DNA from: Catenulispora sp.
GTDB lineage: Bacteria; Actinomycetota; Actinomycetes; Streptomycetales; Catenulisporaceae
Assembly (NCBI GenBank): GCA_013362315.1
Contig: JABFWL010000198.1
Coordinates: 1-48,794 of the forward strand
Direction of reading: 5' to 3'
DNA length: 48,794 bases
Shown here: positions 16,921 through 25,363 of the stretch, in pieces
How the letters are laid out: every line of letters starts with the position of its first letter
Numbering within the stretch: the first letter of the stretch is position 1
Made by a program: the position numbers and the translations under genes
The notes under the pieces: model-generated
What the model was told of the DNA's origin: nothing
Seen by the model: the letters and a program-made list of their open reading frames with translations, nothing else
Databases searched by the model: none

Positions 16921-18270
16921 GTGACCACGATCTCAGCGGGAGGCGTCACGACGCCCGCGATGGCCGACCGCGCCCTGTTGGACACCTGGAACCCTGAGAA
17001 CGAGGACCTGTGGGCAGCCGGCGGGCGCCGTATCGCCCGCCGCAACCTGGCGTTCTCGATCCTCTCCGAGCACATCGGATTCTCGGTGTGGTCGCTGTGG
17101 TCGGTGCTGGTGCTGTTCCTCGGCCCGGCCTACCACATCGACCCCGCCGGGAAGTTCGTCCTCACCTCGCTGCCGGCGGCGGTGGGCTCGGTGCTGCGCC
17201 TGCCGTACAGCTTCGCCGTGACCCGCTTCGGCGGCCGGAACTGGACGGTGTTCAGCGCCCTGATCCTGCTGGTGCCCTGCGGCCTGGCGGCGTTCCTGGT
17301 CAAGCCGGGCGTGTCCTACTCGACGCTGCTGACGCTGGCCGCCATCACCGGTGTCGGCGGCGGCAACTTCGCCTCGTCGATGACCAACATCAACGCGTTC
17401 TATCCCGACCGCCTCAAGGGCTGGGCGCTGGGCCTGAACGCCGGCGGCGGCAACATCGGCGTGGCCACCGTGCAACTGGTCGGCCTGGCCGTGCTGGCCT
17501 GGAGCGGCAAGGGCCACCCGGGCCTGGTCGCCGGGATCTACCTGCCGCTGATCGTGATCGCGGCGGCCGGCTCGGCGATCTACATGGACAACCTGCCCAA
17601 CCGGACCGCGGAGCGCGGCGCGATCCGCGAGGTCGCCAAGCGCGGCCACACCTGGGTCATCTCCACTCTCTACATCGGCACCTTCGGCTCCTTCATCGGC
17701 TTCGGGTTCGCCTTCGGCCAGGTGCTCCAGGTCCAGTTCAAGCACGACTTCGCAACCCCGATCGACGCCGCCTACCTGACCTTCCTCGGGCCGCTGCTGG
17801 GCTCGCTGTCCCGGCCCGTCGGCGGCTGGCTCGCCGACCGTTACGACGGCGCCCGGGTGTCACTGGTGACCTTCGGGTTCATGGCCGCCGGGGCGGCGAT
17901 GGTGCTCGCTGCCTCGAAGGCCGCCTCGCTGCCGACCTTCGTCACCGGCTTCGTGCTGCTGTTCGTCTTCAGCGGGGTCGGCAACGGCTCGGTCTACAAG
18001 ATGATCCCGGTCCTGTTCTCCGCCGAGGCGGAGGCGAAGGCCCGGCGCCTGAGCGGCGCGCTGATCGGCCTGGCCGGCGCGGTCGGGGCGTTCGGCGGCG
18101 TGCTGGTCAACATGGCCTTCCGCCAGTCGTTCCTGTCGACGAAGAGCGGCGACTCGGCCTACATCGGGTTCATCGTGTTCTACGTGTTGTGCGGCGCGCT
18201 CACCTGGGCGGTGTACCTGCGGCGCCGGACCCAGACCCAGACCCCAGCCCAGGCCCAGGCCCAGGCCTAG
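16921..18270 (+). CDS. narK: Nitrate/nitrite transporter, NarK family
   Basis: A 449-residue MFS protein with about twelve membrane segments. The nitrate-porter signatures are present: GGGNFASSMTNINAFYP and GLNAGGGNIGVATVQL, and a second one around FSGVGNGSVYKMIP. The GTG start at 16921 has a perfect AAGGAGG site 6 nt upstream (16908-16914). It follows nirD after 84 bp that contain three 9-bp CGACTGAA-like repeats. The last residues, TQTQTPAQAQAQA, come from 6-bp repeats. It probably supplies nitrate for NasA and may also export nitrite. Confidence 0.94.
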   Translation: MTTISAGGVTTPAMADRALLDTWNPENEDLWAAGGRRIARRNLAFSILSEHIGFSVWSLWSVLVLFLGPAYHIDPAGKFVLTSLPAAVGSVLRLPYSFAVTRFGGRNWTVFSALILLVPCGLAAFLVKPGVSYSTLLTLAAITGVGGGNFASSMTNINAFYPDRLKGWALGLNAGGGNIGVATVQLVGLAVLAWSGKGHPGLVAGIYLPLIVIAAAGSAIYMDNLPNRTAERGAIREVAKRGHTWVISTLYIGTFGSFIGFGFAFGQVLQVQFKHDFATPIDAAYLTFLGPLLGSLSRPVGGWLADRYDGARVSLVTFGFMAAGAAMVLAASKAASLPTFVTGFVLLFVFSGVGNGSVYKMIPVLFSAEAEAKARRLSGALIGLAGAVGAFGGVLVNMAFRQSFLSTKSGDSAYIGFIVFYVLCGALTWAVYLRRRTQTQTPAQAQAQA

Positions 18271-18307
18271 GACAGGCGGAGTAAGACGTTCGGACATCCG
18301 AGCTCAC

Positions 18308-18385
18308 GACCGCCATGCGCGGCGCCCCTGGCGTCGGATCAGGCAACCGCTGATCCGGCGCAGGAAGGCGCCGCGCATGGCGGTC
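18308..18385. terminator. Long nested hairpin between narK and the Lrp gene
   Basis: A perfect 19-bp inverted repeat (18308-18326 with 18367-18385; arms begin GACCGCCATGCG and end GCATGGCGGTC) encloses a second stem (about 18331-18342 with 18349-18360, eleven of twelve positions paired and one G-T). The whole 78 nt could form one extended hairpin. It sits in the convergent gap, so a bidirectional, U-tract-less terminator is the simplest reading. A mobile palindromic element is the alternative. Confidence 0.75.
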
Positions 18386-18420
18386 CAGCGCGTCCGGTCC
18401 CACCAGCACGCCCCTGTCGA

Positions 18421-18927
18421 TCAGGACTCCGGCTCTGCCGCGGCCTCCGGATCGCCGGGCAGCGCCGGCAGGTGATCCGTCTCGTCGAACACCAGTAGCG
18501 TCCGAGTCGAGCGGACTCCCTGCATGCTCTGGATGTGGGTGAAGACCAAGTCCCGCAGCGTCTTGTTGGAGGCGCTGCGGACCAGCAGCAGCACGTCGAA
18601 GTCGCCGCTGACCAGCGCCACGTGCTCGACCCAGGGCAGCGCCGCCAGGGTGTCGCGGACCTGGCGCCAGGAGTTCTGCTCGACCTTCATGGTGATGTAG
18701 GCAGAAGTGCTGAAACCCACGCGTTCGGGGTCCACCTGGATCGTGAAGCGGCGGATCACCCCCTCGTCGAGCAGGCGTTTCACCCGCGTGTAGACGTGGG
18801 CGCGGGAGACGTGGACGGCGGCGGCCAGGTCCCGCATCGACATCCGGCCGTCCTTCTGGAGCAGATGGACGATTCTCCGGTCTGTGTCATCCAGGGTGGA
18901 CGCTTGGCCATTGCCGGTGGTGCTCAT
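18421..18927 (-). CDS. bkdR: Lrp/AsnC-family regulator, probable BkdR
   Basis: A 168-residue Lrp-type regulator with an N-terminal AsnC helix-turn-helix (LDDTDRRIVHLLQKDGRMSMRDLAAAVHVSRAHVYTRV) and a C-terminal RAM-type ligand domain (EHVALVSGDFDVLLLV). I chose ATG 18927; the frame is open upstream to 19206 but that part is antisense to bkdA. It is divergent from the E1/E2 genes, the usual position of BkdR, so I expect it to control branched-chain amino acid catabolism. The tail is Ala/Glu/Pro-rich. Confidence 0.88.
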   Translation of the reverse strand: MSTTGNGQASTLDDTDRRIVHLLQKDGRMSMRDLAAAVHVSRAHVYTRVKRLLDEGVIRRFTIQVDPERVGFSTSAYITMKVEQNSWRQVRDTLAALPWVEHVALVSGDFDVLLLVRSASNKTLRDLVFTHIQSMQGVRSTRTLLVFDETDHLPALPGDPEAAAEPES

Positions 18928-18948
18928 GACGCCAATTGTCTCCGATCT

Positions 18949-18965
18949 TGACCGGTTACTGGTCA
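18949..18965. promoter_or_regulatory. Candidate Lrp-type operator and leader inverted repeat upstream of bkdA
   Basis: TGACCGGTTACTGGTCA is a 17-bp palindrome with seven of eight positions symmetric, in the bkdR-bkdA divergent region, 22 bp from the bkdR start. A second inverted repeat, CGTGTCGGC (18969-18977) with GCCGACACG (19016-19024), encloses 38 nt just upstream of the bkdA ribosome binding site and could form a leader hairpin. The link to BkdR is inferred from position and symmetry only. Confidence 0.5.
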
Positions 18966-19042
18966 CCCCGTGTCGGCCGAACAAAGAATCGGCATTACCA
19001 AGCCACCAAGGCACCGCCGACACGTGAGTCAACGGAGACGAC

Positions 19043-20278
19043 GTGACCGTTCTAGCCACGCCCGACAAGACCGGGTCGGACTTCCCCCTGGGGTTCGCCA
19101 CCATCCTGGATCCCTCGCCGCTCCAGTACCTCGACGAGCACGGCGCCCTGTCCGGCGTCCTGCGCGACGACGCCCCCGAGCTGGCCCCCGAGCGGCTGCT
19201 CGGCACCTACCGGGCGATGGTCGTCGGCCGCCGGTTCGACGTCCAGGCCACCACCATGGTCCGGCAGGGCCGGCTGGCGGTCTACCCCTCGTCCTACGGC
19301 CAGGAGGCGTGCGAGATCGGCGCGATGCTGGCGCTGCGGCCCACCGACTGGTTCTTCCCCACCTACCGCGACTGCGTGTCCATGGTGACCCGCGGCATCG
19401 ACCCGGTGCAGACGCTGACCCTGCTGCGCGGCGACTGGCACTGCGGCTACGACCCGCGGCGCTGGCGCACCGCCCCGCAGTGCACGCCGCTGGCCACCCA
19501 GGCGCCGCACGCCGCAGGGCTGGCGCACGCCGCCCGGCTGGCCGGCGACGACACCGTCGCGCTGGCGTTCTGCGGCGACGGCGGCACCTCCGAGGGCGAC
19601 TTCCACGAGGCGCTGAACTTCGCCGCCGTGTATCAGGCCCCGGCGATCTTCTTCGTGCAGAACAACCAGTACGCGATCTCGGTTCCGCTGGCCAAGCAGA
19701 CGCACGCCGCCGCGCTCGCGCACAAGGCCGTCGGCTACGGCATGGCCGGGGTGCGGGTGGACGGCAACGACGTGATCGCCGTGCAGCACGTGGTCGCCGA
19801 GGCCGCGACGCGCGCCCGGGCCGGCGACGGGCCGACCCTGATCGAGGCTGTTACCTACCGGATGCAGGCGCACACCAACGCCGACGACGCGACCCGCTAC
19901 CGGAACGCGTCAGAGGTCGAATACTGGAAGTCGCGGGATCCGCTGGCGCGGCTGGAGACCTGTCTGAAGGCCTGCGGGCTGCTCACCGACGCGGTGGTGG
20001 CCGAGGCGAATCAGGCGGCTGAGGCGCTGGCCGATGACATGCGTGCCCGGCTCGGCGAGGAGCCGGAAGTGGACCACCGGGACCTGTTCCGGCATGTGTA
20101 CGCCGAGCCGACGCCGCAGTTGCGGGAGCAGGCCGCGGCGCTGCAGGCCGAGCTCGACGCTGATCTTGACGCGGCCGAGCATGACGAGGCTGGGGTTGAG
20201 GCGGCTGGGCGTGGGCTTGATGCATCTGGGGCTGACGGCGCTGCGCTCGGTGCCGTCGAGGCGGAGGCCGGCCGATGA
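19043..20278 (+). CDS. bkdA: Branched-chain 2-oxo acid dehydrogenase E1, alpha subunit
   Basis: A 411-residue thiamine-diphosphate E1 alpha subunit. The ThDP motif runs from Gly178-Asp179-Gly180 to Asn207-Asn208 (GDGGTSEG...VQNNQ). The substrate loop around YRMQAHTNADDATRYR is typical. The GTG start has GGAG 6 nt upstream. The last 40 or so residues (DADLDAAEHDEAGVEAAGRG...) are low-complexity Ala/Asp/Gly and probably disordered. The stop overlaps the E1 beta start (ATGA). Pyruvate dehydrogenase E1 is the alternative; the divergent Lrp gene favours branched-chain substrates. Confidence 0.88.
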   Translation: MTVLATPDKTGSDFPLGFATILDPSPLQYLDEHGALSGVLRDDAPELAPERLLGTYRAMVVGRRFDVQATTMVRQGRLAVYPSSYGQEACEIGAMLALRPTDWFFPTYRDCVSMVTRGIDPVQTLTLLRGDWHCGYDPRRWRTAPQCTPLATQAPHAAGLAHAARLAGDDTVALAFCGDGGTSEGDFHEALNFAAVYQAPAIFFVQNNQYAISVPLAKQTHAAALAHKAVGYGMAGVRVDGNDVIAVQHVVAEAATRARAGDGPTLIEAVTYRMQAHTNADDATRYRNASEVEYWKSRDPLARLETCLKACGLLTDAVVAEANQAAEALADDMRARLGEEPEVDHRDLFRHVYAEPTPQLREQAAALQAELDADLDAAEHDEAGVEAAGRGLDASGADGAALGAVEAEAGR

Positions 20279-21288
20279 CCGCCACCCTGGATTCCGCGCA
20301 CCGCGCGGCGCAGAACGCTGAGATCTCCCTGGCGCAGGCCGTGAACCGGGCGCTGCGCGACGCCATGACCGCCGACGACAAGGTGGTGGTCTTCGGCGAG
20401 GACGTCGGCGTGCTCGGCGGCGTCTTCCGCGTCACCGACGGCCTGACCCGGGACTTCGGCGAGCAGCGCTGCTTCGACACGCCGCTGGCCGAGGCCGGGA
20501 TCATGGGCACCGCGATCGGCATGGCCATGTACGGCTTCCGGCCGGTGGTGGAGATGCAGTTCGACGCCTTCTCCTACCCGGCGTTCGAGCAGATCGCCTC
20601 GCACCTGGCCAAGATGCGCAACCGCACCCGCGGCACGCTGCCGCTGCCGGTCGTGGTGCGGGTGCCCTACGGCGGCGGCATCGGCGGCGTGGAGCACCAC
20701 TCGGACTCCTCTGAGGGCTACTTCGTCTCCACCCCCGGGTTGCACGTGGTGACGCCCGCGACGGTGTCGGACGCCTACACCCTGCTGCGCGCGGCCATCG
20801 AGTCCGACGACCCGGTGATCTTCATGGAGCCCAAGCGGCTCTACTGGTCGAAGGACGTGCTCTCGACGACCGGCCCGGAGATCGGCAGGGCGGTGGTCCG
20901 GCGTCAGGGCTCTGACGCGACGCTGATCGCCTACGGCCCGACGGTCTCCACTGCGCTGGAGACGGCCGAGGCCGCCCGCGACGAGGGCTACGACCTGGAG
21001 GTCGTGGACCTGCGCTCGATCGTGCCGTTCGACGACGAGACGGTGTGCGCCTCGGTGCGCAAGACCGGCCGCGCGGTGGTGATCCACGAGGCCGCCGGCT
21101 TCGGCGGCACCGGCGCGGAGATCGCCGCCCGGGTCTCCGAGCGCTGCTTCCACTGGCTGGAGGCGCCGGTGCGCCGGGTGACCGGCTTCGACATCCCCTA
21201 CCCGCCGCCGAAGCTGGAACGGCACCACCTGCCCTCGGTGGACCGGATCCTGGACGCGGTGGCGTCGCTGCAGTGGGAGGACCGGTGA
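20275..21288 (+). CDS. bkdB: Branched-chain 2-oxo acid dehydrogenase E1, beta subunit
   Basis: A 337-residue transketolase-like E1 beta subunit. Recognisable segments are VFGEDVGVLGGVFRVTDGL, the TPP-contact region FDTPLAEAGIMGTAIGMA and EMQFDAFSYPAFEQI. With the alpha subunit it forms the alpha2beta2 decarboxylase that loads acyl groups on E2. It overlaps bkdA by 4 nt and its stop overlaps the E2 GTG start by 4 nt, so all three are coupled. Confidence 0.93.
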   Translation: MTATLDSAHRAAQNAEISLAQAVNRALRDAMTADDKVVVFGEDVGVLGGVFRVTDGLTRDFGEQRCFDTPLAEAGIMGTAIGMAMYGFRPVVEMQFDAFSYPAFEQIASHLAKMRNRTRGTLPLPVVVRVPYGGGIGGVEHHSDSSEGYFVSTPGLHVVTPATVSDAYTLLRAAIESDDPVIFMEPKRLYWSKDVLSTTGPEIGRAVVRRQGSDATLIAYGPTVSTALETAEAARDEGYDLEVVDLRSIVPFDDETVCASVRKTGRAVVIHEAAGFGGTGAEIAARVSERCFHWLEAPVRRVTGFDIPYPPPKLERHHLPSVDRILDAVASLQWEDR

Positions 21289-22841
21289 GCACCCGCGAGT
21301 TCCGGCTGCCGGACCTCGGCGAGGGGCTGACCGAGGCCGAGATCGTGTCCTGGCACGTGGCGGTCGGCGACCCGGTCGCGGTGGACCAGGTGGTCTGCGA
21401 GGTGGAGACGGCGAAGGCGACCGTCGAGGTGCCGTGTCCGTACGCCGGCGTGGTCGTTGAACTGCACGGGGCCGTCGGCGACGTGGTGGACGTCGGGAAG
21501 CCGCTGATCAGCGTGGGGGCGCGGGCTTCTTCAGATAACGGGCCTCTCCCGCTGGATGCGGCGCCTGAAGAGCCGGCGGATCGGGCGCGACTCGACGCCG
21601 AAGCTGAAAACGGGTCCGAGAACCGAGCCGGAGCTAGAAACGGGGCTGCGAACGGACCCGGACCTGAAGACGGGGCCAAGAGCGGAACCGGAGCTAAAAA
21701 CGGCGTCGAGAGCGGACCCGGAGGTAGAAACGGGGCCGAAAACGGATCTGGTAGCGGAGCTGGAGCTAAGAACGGGGCTGCGAAGCAGACTTCCGGAAAC
21801 GTGCTGGTCGGCTACGGTACGGCGGAGGCCGGGGGCGTTCGCCGGCGGCGCGTCGTGAGCGGGTTCGGCGGGCATGGTGCTCCGCCGCGTGCGCACAGCG
21901 CTCCGGTCGTGCAGAACGCGCCCGCGCCCCGGCCCGCTGAAAGCAAGACCGGTGGGGTGCGGGTCGCCGTGGTGTCGCCGCTGGTGCGGCGGCTGGCGAA
22001 GGAGGGCGGGCTGGATCTGGCGGGCGTGCGCGGCACGGGGCCCGAGGGCCTGATCATGCGCCGGGACGTCGAAGCGGCGCTGTCTGCTCCGGTTCTAGCT
22101 CCCGTTTCTAGTAGCGGAATAAATAGCGGTATTGAGGTGCGGGAACGCGTTCCGTTGAAGGGGCTTCGCAAGGCGGTTGCGGACAAACTGTCTCGATCCC
22201 GGCGGGAGATCCCGGATGCGACGACGTGGGTCGACGTGGACGCCACCGGGCTGACGGAGCTGCGGGAAGCACTGAACCGGGACGCCGCCGAGCGGCGGAT
22301 CAGCCTGCTGGCACTGCTGGCGCGGATCTGTGTGGCCGGGCTGGCGCGCTATCCGGAGCTGAACGCGACGGTGGACGTCGAGCGGCAGGAGATCGTGCGG
22401 TATGCCGAGGTGAACCTCGGCTTCGCCGCGCAGACCGACCGTGGGCTGGTGGTGCCGGTCGTGCATGGCGCGCACCGGATGTCGACCGAGGAGCTGGCGG
22501 CGGAGTTCGAGCGGCTGACGGCGGCGGCGCGCGCCGGGACGCTGGGGGTGGCCGAGCTGACCGGTTCGACGTTCACGCTGAACAACTACGGCGTGTACGG
22601 CGTCGACGGCTCCACGCCGATCCTGAACCACCCCGAGGCGGCGATGCTCGGCGTGGGACGGATCGTGAAGAAGCCGTGGGTGGTGTCCGGGCCGGATGGT
22701 GACGAGCTGGCGATCCGGCGGGTCACGCAGCTGTCGTTCACGTTCGACCACCGGGTCTGCGACGGCGGGGTGGCCGGTGGCTTCCTGCGCTACGTGGCGG
22801 ATCTGGTGGAGGAGCCGGCGCGGCTGCTGCGGGCGCTGTAA
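21285..22841 (+). CDS. bkdC: Dihydrolipoamide acyltransferase E2 with a repeat-built linker
   Basis: A 518-residue E2. One lipoyl domain (residues 1-80) carries the lipoylated Lys44 in VETAKATVE. The peripheral-subunit-binding domain lies at about 230-268 (VSPLVRRLAKEGGLDLAGVRGTGPEG). The catalytic domain follows to the end, with His489 and Asp493 in DHRVCDGG. Bacterial E2 linkers are usually Ala/Pro-rich; here residues 106-167 are an NGA-rich 30-bp repeat array. A short Ser/Gly linker at about residues 269-283 lies over an inverted copy of the same repeat. No E3 gene is present in the window. The GTG start is set by the overlap with bkdB. Confidence 0.93.
   Translation: MSTREFRLPDLGEGLTEAEIVSWHVAVGDPVAVDQVVCEVETAKATVEVPCPYAGVVVELHGAVGDVVDVGKPLISVGARASSDNGPLPLDAAPEEPADRARLDAEAENGSENRAGARNGAANGPGPEDGAKSGTGAKNGVESGPGGRNGAENGSGSGAGAKNGAAKQTSGNVLVGYGTAEAGGVRRRRVVSGFGGHGAPPRAHSAPVVQNAPAPRPAESKTGGVRVAVVSPLVRRLAKEGGLDLAGVRGTGPEGLIMRRDVEAALSAPVLAPVSSSGINSGIEVRERVPLKGLRKAVADKLSRSRREIPDATTWVDVDATGLTELREALNRDAAERRISLLALLARICVAGLARYPELNATVDVERQEIVRYAEVNLGFAAQTDRGLVVPVVHGAHRMSTEELAAEFERLTAAARAGTLGVAELTGSTFTLNNYGVYGVDGSTPILNHPEAAMLGVGRIVKKPWVVSGPDGDELAIRRVTQLSFTFDHRVCDGGVAGGFLRYVADLVEEPARLLRAL
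21600..21785 (+). repeat. 30-bp coding minisatellite in the E2 linker
   Basis: Five abutting 30-bp units begin at 21600, 21630, 21660, 21690 and 21720, followed by a partial unit to about 21785. Each unit is an 18-bp module like that of nasA (GGAGCTAAAAACGGCGTC in the fourth) plus a 12-bp module (GAGAGCGGACCC). At about 22086-22112 an inverted copy occurs: on the minus strand it reads AGAAACGGGAGCTAGAACC. Confidence 0.95.
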
Positions 22842-22859
22842 AGCCTGTAAGCACGGGTG

Positions 22860-24185
22860 TCAGGTCGCGGTGGCGCGCGCGTTCCGCAGCGTCACCGCGA
22901 CGGTCAGCACACCGAGGCCCACAACGCCAAGCAGGAGAACGCTCGGCGCCGCCACGTTCTTGAGCGCGGAGAGCAGGTAAGGCGCGCCGAAACCCAAGTA
23001 GGTGAAGGCCTGGAAGACCGCTGTCATGCCCGCGAGGTCTTCCGGCGGTGCCAGGCGCTGCACTTCGGCGAGGCCGAACACCAGCAGGACGCCGTAGCCG
23101 AAGCCCATCACGACCGCGACCGCGAGGGCCAGCACGGCTTGCCAGGCGCCGAGCGCGTCCAGGGCGGCGACGCCGGCGTCGGCGAGGCAGCCGACCGTGA
23201 CCAGCGCGAGGCCGAGCATGAGGAGCCGCGGACGGGCTCGGTCTTGCTCACCGGCGGCCGCGACCTTGCGGGCGTAGGGCTGGACGAGCACGCCCGACAG
23301 CGCGGTCACCGCTGCCGCGGTCCCGGCGAACGCTAGCGAAATCCCCTTCACATGGCCTGCGGCCAAGCCCGGAACGTAGACCATCGCGATGGTCGCCGCG
23401 CCGAAGACCCACGGCGCCATCGGCAGGACCACGCCGACGAACCGCCGGTCGGAGAAGCCCCGAAGCCGGAGCAGGCCGCCGCGCAAGACGCCGGAGTGCC
23501 ATCGAGTCACCGTCTCAGGGGTCTGGGAGAGCAGCCACAACGCCACCGTCGCCAGCGCCAGCTGCGGCCCGTATGGCGTCTCGAACGCTGCCGGACCCCA
23601 CTGCGCCAGCAGTCCGGCGACCAGCGGTCCCAGGCCGAATCCGACCGTCATCGCGATCGACGCGCGCCGCGCCCCGGCACTCGCTGCCGATCCGCCGCTC
23701 CCTGCGGCCTGGCCGCCCGCCGCGGCTCCGGCGCCCGCCGCCGCCCCAGTCCCAGCCAGCGACAGCTCCTTCACCCACGCGCTGCCCGCGCTGAACGCCG
23801 CGCCGCTGGCGACGCCCATCAGCACGCGGCCGGTCGACAGCCAGGCTAGGCCGTGCGAGCCGAGCATCAGCACTACGCCTGACACCATCGACAGCAGCAC
23901 GGCGAACGTCACTACCGGTCGGCGTCCGACGCGGTCTGACAGCGGGCCGGCGACCAGTAGGCCGGGGACCAGGCCTGCCGCGTAGAGGCCGAATATCGCT
24001 TCGGCGGCTGAGGCTGAGACGCCCATGCGTTCGCGATAGAGCAGCACCATCGGGGCGAACTGGTTCGCGCCCCAGCCGACCGCAGTGAGGGCGAATCCGG
24101 CGCGGGACCAGGCGTGGGACAAGGCGTCGCCCCGGGACCGTGCCGGGGCTGCGACCATTGAGATCTTCGCATCTGTAAGGCTCAC
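22860..24185 (-). CDS. MFS transporter (drug/metabolite exporter type)
   Basis: A 441-residue major-facilitator protein with about twelve hydrophobic segments. The loop-2 motif is GPLSDRVGRRPVV. A low-complexity Gly/Ala stretch (GTGAAAGAGAAAGGQAAG, about residues 145-172) lies in a loop of the N-terminal half. The GTG at 24185 has no clear ribosome binding site; ATG 24158 (MVAAPARSRG, with GAAGA upstream) is a good alternative start. Its promoter is divergent from the GlxA-like regulator gene, which probably controls it. The substrate is unknown. Only 18 bp separate its 3' end from the convergent bkdC. Confidence 0.88.
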   Translation of the reverse strand: MSLTDAKISMVAAPARSRGDALSHAWSRAGFALTAVGWGANQFAPMVLLYRERMGVSASAAEAIFGLYAAGLVPGLLVAGPLSDRVGRRPVVTFAVLLSMVSGVVLMLGSHGLAWLSTGRVLMGVASGAAFSAGSAWVKELSLAGTGAAAGAGAAAGGQAAGSGGSAASAGARRASIAMTVGFGLGPLVAGLLAQWGPAAFETPYGPQLALATVALWLLSQTPETVTRWHSGVLRGGLLRLRGFSDRRFVGVVLPMAPWVFGAATIAMVYVPGLAAGHVKGISLAFAGTAAAVTALSGVLVQPYARKVAAAGEQDRARPRLLMLGLALVTVGCLADAGVAALDALGAWQAVLALAVAVVMGFGYGVLLVFGLAEVQRLAPPEDLAGMTAVFQAFTYLGFGAPYLLSALKNVAAPSVLLLGVVGLGVLTVAVTLRNARATAT

Positions 24186-24256
24186 ACCACTGATGATCTC
24201 TTGCCGGCATCGAGCTGCCCAGTGGCAGGAATGACAGCTGCCGCTAAAATACTGCC

Positions 24257-25306
24257 ATGTGTTCCAGTGCGGGCTTCCGCCGTCATCTGGTCGCCGTGGC
24301 GGTCACCGAGGGGGCTCCGATCTTCGAGGTGGCCATCCCGATCGAGATCTTCGGACGGGTGCGTCCGGGGATGCCGGAGCTCGGGTACGACGTCCGCGTG
24401 TGCTATCCGGTCTCAGGGCCCGTGCATGCGGGCGGCGGCTTCGTCGCGGACTCCGGCCAGACCTACGACCTGCTCACGCGCGCGGACACCGTGATCGTTC
24501 CGGCAGTGCGGGACGCCACCGAGGAGCCGCCCGCCGAGCTGGTCGAGGCCGTGCGTCGGGCGCACGCCGCCGGCGCGCGCGTGGCTTCGCTCTGCACCGG
24601 CGCTTTCGTGCTCGCCGCCGCCGGGTTGCTGGACGGCCGCCGCGCCACCACGCACTGGCTCTACGCCGAGGAGTTCGGCCGCCGCTTCCCCCGTGTGGAC
24701 TTCGATCCCGGCGTCCTCTACATCGACCACGGCGACGTGCTCACCAGCGCCGGCACCACGGCCGGCGTGGACCTGTGCCTGGCGATGGTAGCCGCCGACC
24801 ACGGCGCGGACGTCGCGAACACCCTGGCTCGGCGACTCGTGGCTCCGGCGCACCGGGCCGGCGGCCAGGCGCAGTACGTCGACACTCCCGTCCTGTCAGG
24901 ACTCTCAGTTCGCTCAGGCAGATCGCCCCGCTCAGCCGGACCGGGTGCGGTGGACGCATCGGCCGACGAATCAGGGTCCGAAGGTCTGGCGCCGCTGCTG
25001 GACTGGATCCGGCGGCATCTGGCCGAACCGCTGACCGTCGCCGAGTTGGCCCGGCAGGCCAACGTCGCCGAACGCACGCTGATCCGGCGCTTCCACGCCG
25101 CCGTCGGCACCACGCCCGGCAAGTGGCTCACCACACAGCGGGTGCTGCACGCCAAGCGGCTGCTGGAGACCACAGATCTGCCGGTCGAGCGGGTCGCGAG
25201 CCGGTCCGGGCTCGGCGGCGCGGCGAACCTGCGGCATCACTTCACCGCATCGGTCGGTGTCGCGCCGAGCGACTACCGCCGTACGTTCCGTGGGCAAGGG
25301 TATTGA
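24257..25306 (+). CDS. GlxA/FtrA-like AraC-family regulator with a DJ-1/PfpI domain
   Basis: A 349-residue regulator. The N-terminal DJ-1/PfpI-like domain (about 10-190) has the elbow Cys in ASLCTGAFVLA. A Ser/Gly/Arg-rich linker (about 213-245, VLSGLSVRSGRSPRSAGPG) leads to the AraC double helix-turn-helix (LTVAELARQANVAERTLIRRFHAAVGTTPGKWL and the second motif near the end). No Shine-Dalgarno precedes ATG 24257, but TAAAAT lies at 24245-24250, so the mRNA may be leaderless. It is divergent from the MFS gene by 71 bp and likely regulates it. Confidence 0.9.
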   Translation: MCSSAGFRRHLVAVAVTEGAPIFEVAIPIEIFGRVRPGMPELGYDVRVCYPVSGPVHAGGGFVADSGQTYDLLTRADTVIVPAVRDATEEPPAELVEAVRRAHAAGARVASLCTGAFVLAAAGLLDGRRATTHWLYAEEFGRRFPRVDFDPGVLYIDHGDVLTSAGTTAGVDLCLAMVAADHGADVANTLARRLVAPAHRAGGQAQYVDTPVLSGLSVRSGRSPRSAGPGAVDASADESGSEGLAPLLDWIRRHLAEPLTVAELARQANVAERTLIRRFHAAVGTTPGKWLTTQRVLHAKRLLETTDLPVERVASRSGLGGAANLRHHFTASVGVAPSDYRRTFRGQGY

Positions 25307-25363
25307 TTCGACAACCCCGCGGCGCCTTACTGTGGTCCCAGCATTTTCTTCTCTGGAGGCCAA

